The position numbers and the translations under genes were made by a program. From Apoderus coryli (taxonomy: Eukaryota; Arthropoda; Insecta; Coleoptera; Attelabidae), in the NCBI GenBank assembly GCA_911728435.2, contig OU452212.1, forward strand, positions 1,432,563 to 1,496,562: a stretch of DNA of 64,000 nt, given 5' to 3'. Below, piece after piece: positions 60,858 through 64,000 of the stretch. Position 1 is the stretch's first letter; each line of letters opens with the position of its first letter. Below the pieces are notes generated by a model. That model was given only the letters and a program-made list of their open reading frames with translations, was not told the origin of the DNA and made no database searches.

Positions 60858-61755
60858 TGTAAAGAAGAAGAAAGAGATTAGTTGAAATTAGTCGAAAAAA
60901 AATGTTGAATGCTTATGTACTTATCAATCAATAAAATATAAATAATTAAGACTAATAACATTAAAAAATAATCCCGATAGAATTTAACACTATATCAAAA
61001 TTACAGGGTGTCCATTTCCTATAGCTCTAAAACTGCAATTTCTTGCGTAAACGGTTTGGCTATTTGTCTCATCATCAGCCTTAAAATATCGCAACTACTA
61101 TGGTGGAGTTAAATCCGCATATAGGCCGCATAATAATAAATAAATACATTTTTAACTTAAATTAAATAACAAGATATAGGTACATAAATACTGATAAATT
61201 TTTTAATAAATGTTCAAAATGATTGGACTCGAGGCACATTTGAATCTTTTTCTTAAATCCTTCAACAACTTTAACCTGGTGTAACGCTTCGTTTATTTGC
61301 TCCTTCATCTCCTCTATTAAAAAAGTTCCTGCCCATATACAAAATTCAACACAATTTAAAATCAATATTGAAAAGTTCTGGATGCAGTTGCACTGTGTTT
61401 GGGTGGTATCTTTCGTTAAACTGCCTGAACAGTCTCTCGAAGACCGCTTTTTTGGGATGAACCTTTGAGAGTAAACTCGCTATGCCAGTAAAGCGTTTTT
61501 GGACCATTCTCCCAAAATAAAAATCAAGTATATTCCTTCTCCTTTGGAATAGGTGCGCATTTTTAATTAATTGAAGGTAAAAAACTGTTTTATGAAAAAA
61601 TTTCTATTTGACAGTAAATATCAAATCAAAAAAAATGTATTCTGTCTTCTCAAATTCTCATGGCTGACTTGATAAATATTATAATTTTGAAAATTCTTCC
61701 AATAGGAACTTAAATTAAATAACAAGATATACATAAATACTGATAAATTTTATAA
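60858..61755 (-). mobile_element. CAGGGTG end and mariner-type transposase C terminus
   Basis: CAGGGTGTCC at 61004 and a minus-strand reading 61365-61162 with EMKEQINEALHQVKVVEGFK, KIQMCLESNHFEHLLKN, like the end of an IS630/mariner transposase. Two ~47-bp direct repeats (61155-61203, 61708-61755; ACTTAAATTAAATAACAAGA...) flank the region. 60858-61000 lies upstream of the first coding exon of the large gene and may hold its intron or promoter. Confidence 0.4.
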
Positions 61756-62430
61756 TAGGGTGTCCCTCAAGGATCATCTTTATGGCCAATTGTATACAAT
61801 ATATACTGCTTTGATACTTTTCCTGCCTTCGTTTGTCAATCTGTCTACGGACTTCAGTTTGCAGACGACTCTGCCATCATTTCGCATGGAAAGAATTTAC
61901 CAACGCCAATTGCAAACTTGTCTAATTTTCTCAACCGGACCCTGGCATGGTTTTCCAAATGGCGACTACAAGTAAATGCTTTTAAATCACAGTTCATTAT
62001 ATTTAATCATACCATCACTAATGCTTCTCCAACAATTAACTTAGGAAATACCAGCATAACCCCGAAGACGTCGGTGAAATATTTGGGCTTTACCTTGGAC
62101 CACAAATTGAACCTTAAAGAGCATACCAATAGCATCAGAAACCGCGTCATATCAAGAGCTAACTGTTTTAAGGGCTTAATATTTAAGAACGAACGCTTAT
62201 CTACTTCAAAATCAGCTTTCATCTATAAGTCGATTTGCAGACCACTTCTAGAATATGGCCATCTACTTTACCTCAACTGTCGCCGAGGGTCAATGTACAA
62301 TCTTCAAATTGCCGAACGTTCAGCTCTACGAATAATATCAAAATGGAAAACTATTGAAATTTACAAAATTGTAACAAGTATTTCTTCTAGAGTGCAACCA
62401 GCCTATCATTTTTCTTTTAAAATACCTTAA
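61756..62430 (+). mobile_element. jockey-type LINE fragment
   Basis: GVPQGSSLWPIVYNIYTA at the left border, then FADDSA-type text across a frameshift, NFLNRTLAWFSKWRLQVNAF, TSVKYLGFTLDHKLNLKEHT, YKSICRPLLEYGHLLYLNCR, NLQIAERSALRIISKWKTIE. Truncated on both sides. Confidence 0.75.
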
Positions 62431-62626
62431 GATTTCTTTGATCTTTGATTTCTTTCGGTATCAATCGGTATACATACGGGGCCAAAAAATATGTCGACCT
62501 CTGTACTTTAGTTTTGTAAGTTTTTATTGTCCGTGTTTGTGTATTTTTCTTGTGTCTTGTTTCGTACATATGTGTTATATTAGCCAAGTTGTGTCTGTTT
62601 TTATATTGGTATGATAATATTTTCAA
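62417..62626 (-). pseudogene. LINE C-terminal fragment, minus strand
   Basis: Minus strand reads THMYETRHKKNTQTRTIKTY, STYFLAPYVYRLIPKEIKDQ, RNLKVF, the (F)xxAPxxYNxLPxxI end of jockey-type ORF2. It meets the plus-strand LINE fragment head-on at about 62430. Confidence 0.5.
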
Positions 62627-62644
62627 ATATTATAATTTTGCAGG

Positions 62645-63986
62645 AATTGAACAACTTTCGATAGGAGTTAGATTTGTGGACAAAAAAAAACAATGTAAGG
62701 GACGAATTTTTGGGTTTTACACAACTCACCATTATGAATGCACAACGGATATCGGCGGCAATATTGGAGACTTGCAAAGAGTATGGATCAAATATGCAAA
62801 AGTTAGTGGGGTTAGGGTTTGATGGGTGTTCAACTATGGCTGGACATCAAAACAGAGTACCTATACAAAAAATCATTCGCACTAGTTATAACAACGCAAC
62901 ATATTTTCATTGCGCTTCCAACAGGCTAAATTTAGTAGTAAATGATTTAAACCGTATCCAAGATATACAGAATACTGCGGATTCTATCAAGAAAGTTATT
63001 AAATTTTTTCGTGACAGTCCATATAGAAGAAAATATGGCCCTAAAATCCCATTATTTTGTCAGACACGATGGTCCTCAAAGTACAAATACATCAGAATAT
63101 TTTCCGCAAATTACGAAGAAATAAGAGGGACTTTGGAACATTTGGCTTATTCAATAGAATTCAGCACAGAGACACGATCAAAAGCTAATCAATTATTAGC
63201 TGCAGTTTCGACTTGTAAATTCATACTCTGTCTCCACATCATTTCACATTATAGTGCTAAATTGGAACTAGTGTGCAACATACTACAAGGAAAAATAATA
63301 AATCTTCTTTCGTCAAAAAACCGTATTAAAACACTTTTGTCTGCACTAAAAAATCATAGATCTGACGCTGAAAAATATTTTAAGGATATTTTCCAAATAT
63401 CTGAAAAAGTTGGTGATAAATTTGACATACCACTAAGAATTTTTAGACTGGGATCAAATCAAATTTATAGAAGTCTTGCGAGGAATATTACCGCTCAATT
63501 GAGATAAGATTTTCGGAAGAAACAGAAATTGCATTTTCTTTGTGCCTGTTTCATCCAGAGTTAACTGTAACAGAAGAGTATAGGAAATTAATAGAAAAAA
63601 TTCCTAACATAGCCAAAGTATACGATTTAGAAAATTTAGAGACTGAGAGTGAAACATGGGCTGAAATGTGGATAGAGAGAAATAAAAATGAAAATATTCA
63701 GTTAGAGTTCGCCGATTTATTGGAGTTTTTCCCTAGTATCAAAAAAGCAATTGCTATTTTGTTGGCTTTACCTCCAACAACGGCCACAATTGAAAGATCG
63801 TTTAGTACCTTAAGACGGGTGAAAACTTGGTTAAGGTCTACCATGAGTGAAGAAAGACTATCTGGATTATGTGTTCTCAGCGTACACAGAGAACATGTAA
63901 ATAAGAACAAAGTCGTGTTTATTAAAAAAGTGATAGATCGATTTTCGCGAAAACGAAGGAATATTCTACTGCTATTTTCTGATTAG
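62645..63986 (+). pseudogene. hAT transposase, 5'-truncated and frameshifted
   Basis: Plus strand: RFVDKKKQ then frameshift, EFLGFTQLTIMNAQRISAAI, LVGLGFDGCSTMAGHQNRVP (second Asp), NATYFHCASNRLNLVVNDL, PLFCQTRWSSKYKYIRIF; frameshifts near 63460-63540; HPELTVTEEYRKLIEKIPNI, then LPPTTATIERSFSTLRRVKT, WLRSTMSEERLSGLCVLSVH (hAT C-terminal dimerisation domain, catalytic Glu). The pattern is that of ZMYM1/52-kDa-repressor-type hAT transposases. N-terminal zinc finger and the left end are missing; the right end lies at or beyond 64000. Confidence 0.85.
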
Positions 63987-64000
63987 ACTTATGTTCAATT

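Noticed and set aside
61060..61075. TCATCAT CAG near 61070 as a further hammerhead core
   Set aside because: No GAAA partner and no stem II at the right distance.
62645..63986. hAT transposase as a domesticated host gene
   Set aside because: Frameshifts near 62690 and 63460-63540, missing N-terminal zinc finger, and LINE debris directly upstream argue for a dead element.

Overview
The window looks like nuclear DNA of an insect, possibly a beetle; the order is a guess. Protein-coding genes have GT-AG introns, the coding parts match insect orthologues closely, and the spaces between and inside genes are filled with AT-rich transposable-element debris of kinds typical of insect genomes (Helentron-type elements, Tc1/mariner, hAT, Crypton, and jockey/CR1/RTE/R1-type LINEs).

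Four host genes are supported. (1) The 5' half of a kelch-like protein 20/diablo gene, minus strand, 4378-5791; its remaining kelch exons lie left of the window beyond an intron packed with tandemly repeated Helentron-like elements (1-4007). (2) A two-exon FAM210A-like mitochondrial protein gene, plus strand, 6942-7905, divergent from the first gene and with an unusual 11-residue helical repeat at its C terminus. (3) An eight-exon ABCF2 ATPase gene, plus strand, 9627-19927, whose coding sum is exactly 620 codons and whose introns 4, 5 and 7 hold nested transposons. (4) A very large minus-strand gene, 37208-60832, six coding exons summing to exactly 4131 codons, with one exon of 8.27 kb. It encodes an unrecognised, probably nuclear, protein with six zinc fingers, an AT-hook and many basic clusters.

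Layout: 1-4.0 kb Helentron-like array; 4.4-5.8 kb kelch gene; 6.9-7.9 kb FAM210A; 9.6-19.9 kb ABCF2; 20-37 kb gene-free transposon graveyard, including a packed run of a hAT MITE, a mariner and a foldback element (20.4-22.1 kb) and a nest of palindromic CAGGGTG-ended elements (29-36.8 kb); 37.2-60.8 kb the large zinc-finger gene, with a CR1 LINE, a mariner remnant, a nine-copy 174-bp satellite and RTE pieces in its introns; 61-64 kb LINE pieces and a broken hAT transposase.

Most notable: three short minus-strand sequences fit the hammerhead ribozyme core with identical 34-nt length, one of them inside an insertion present in only one arm of a Tc1 terminal repeat; two foldback elements carry related hammerhead-like arms in inverted orientation; CAGGGTG-ended elements sit at the exact centre TA of other palindromic elements of the same class; and the large gene and the FAM210A repeat are unusual coding features. 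All family assignments are by eye; no database search was run.
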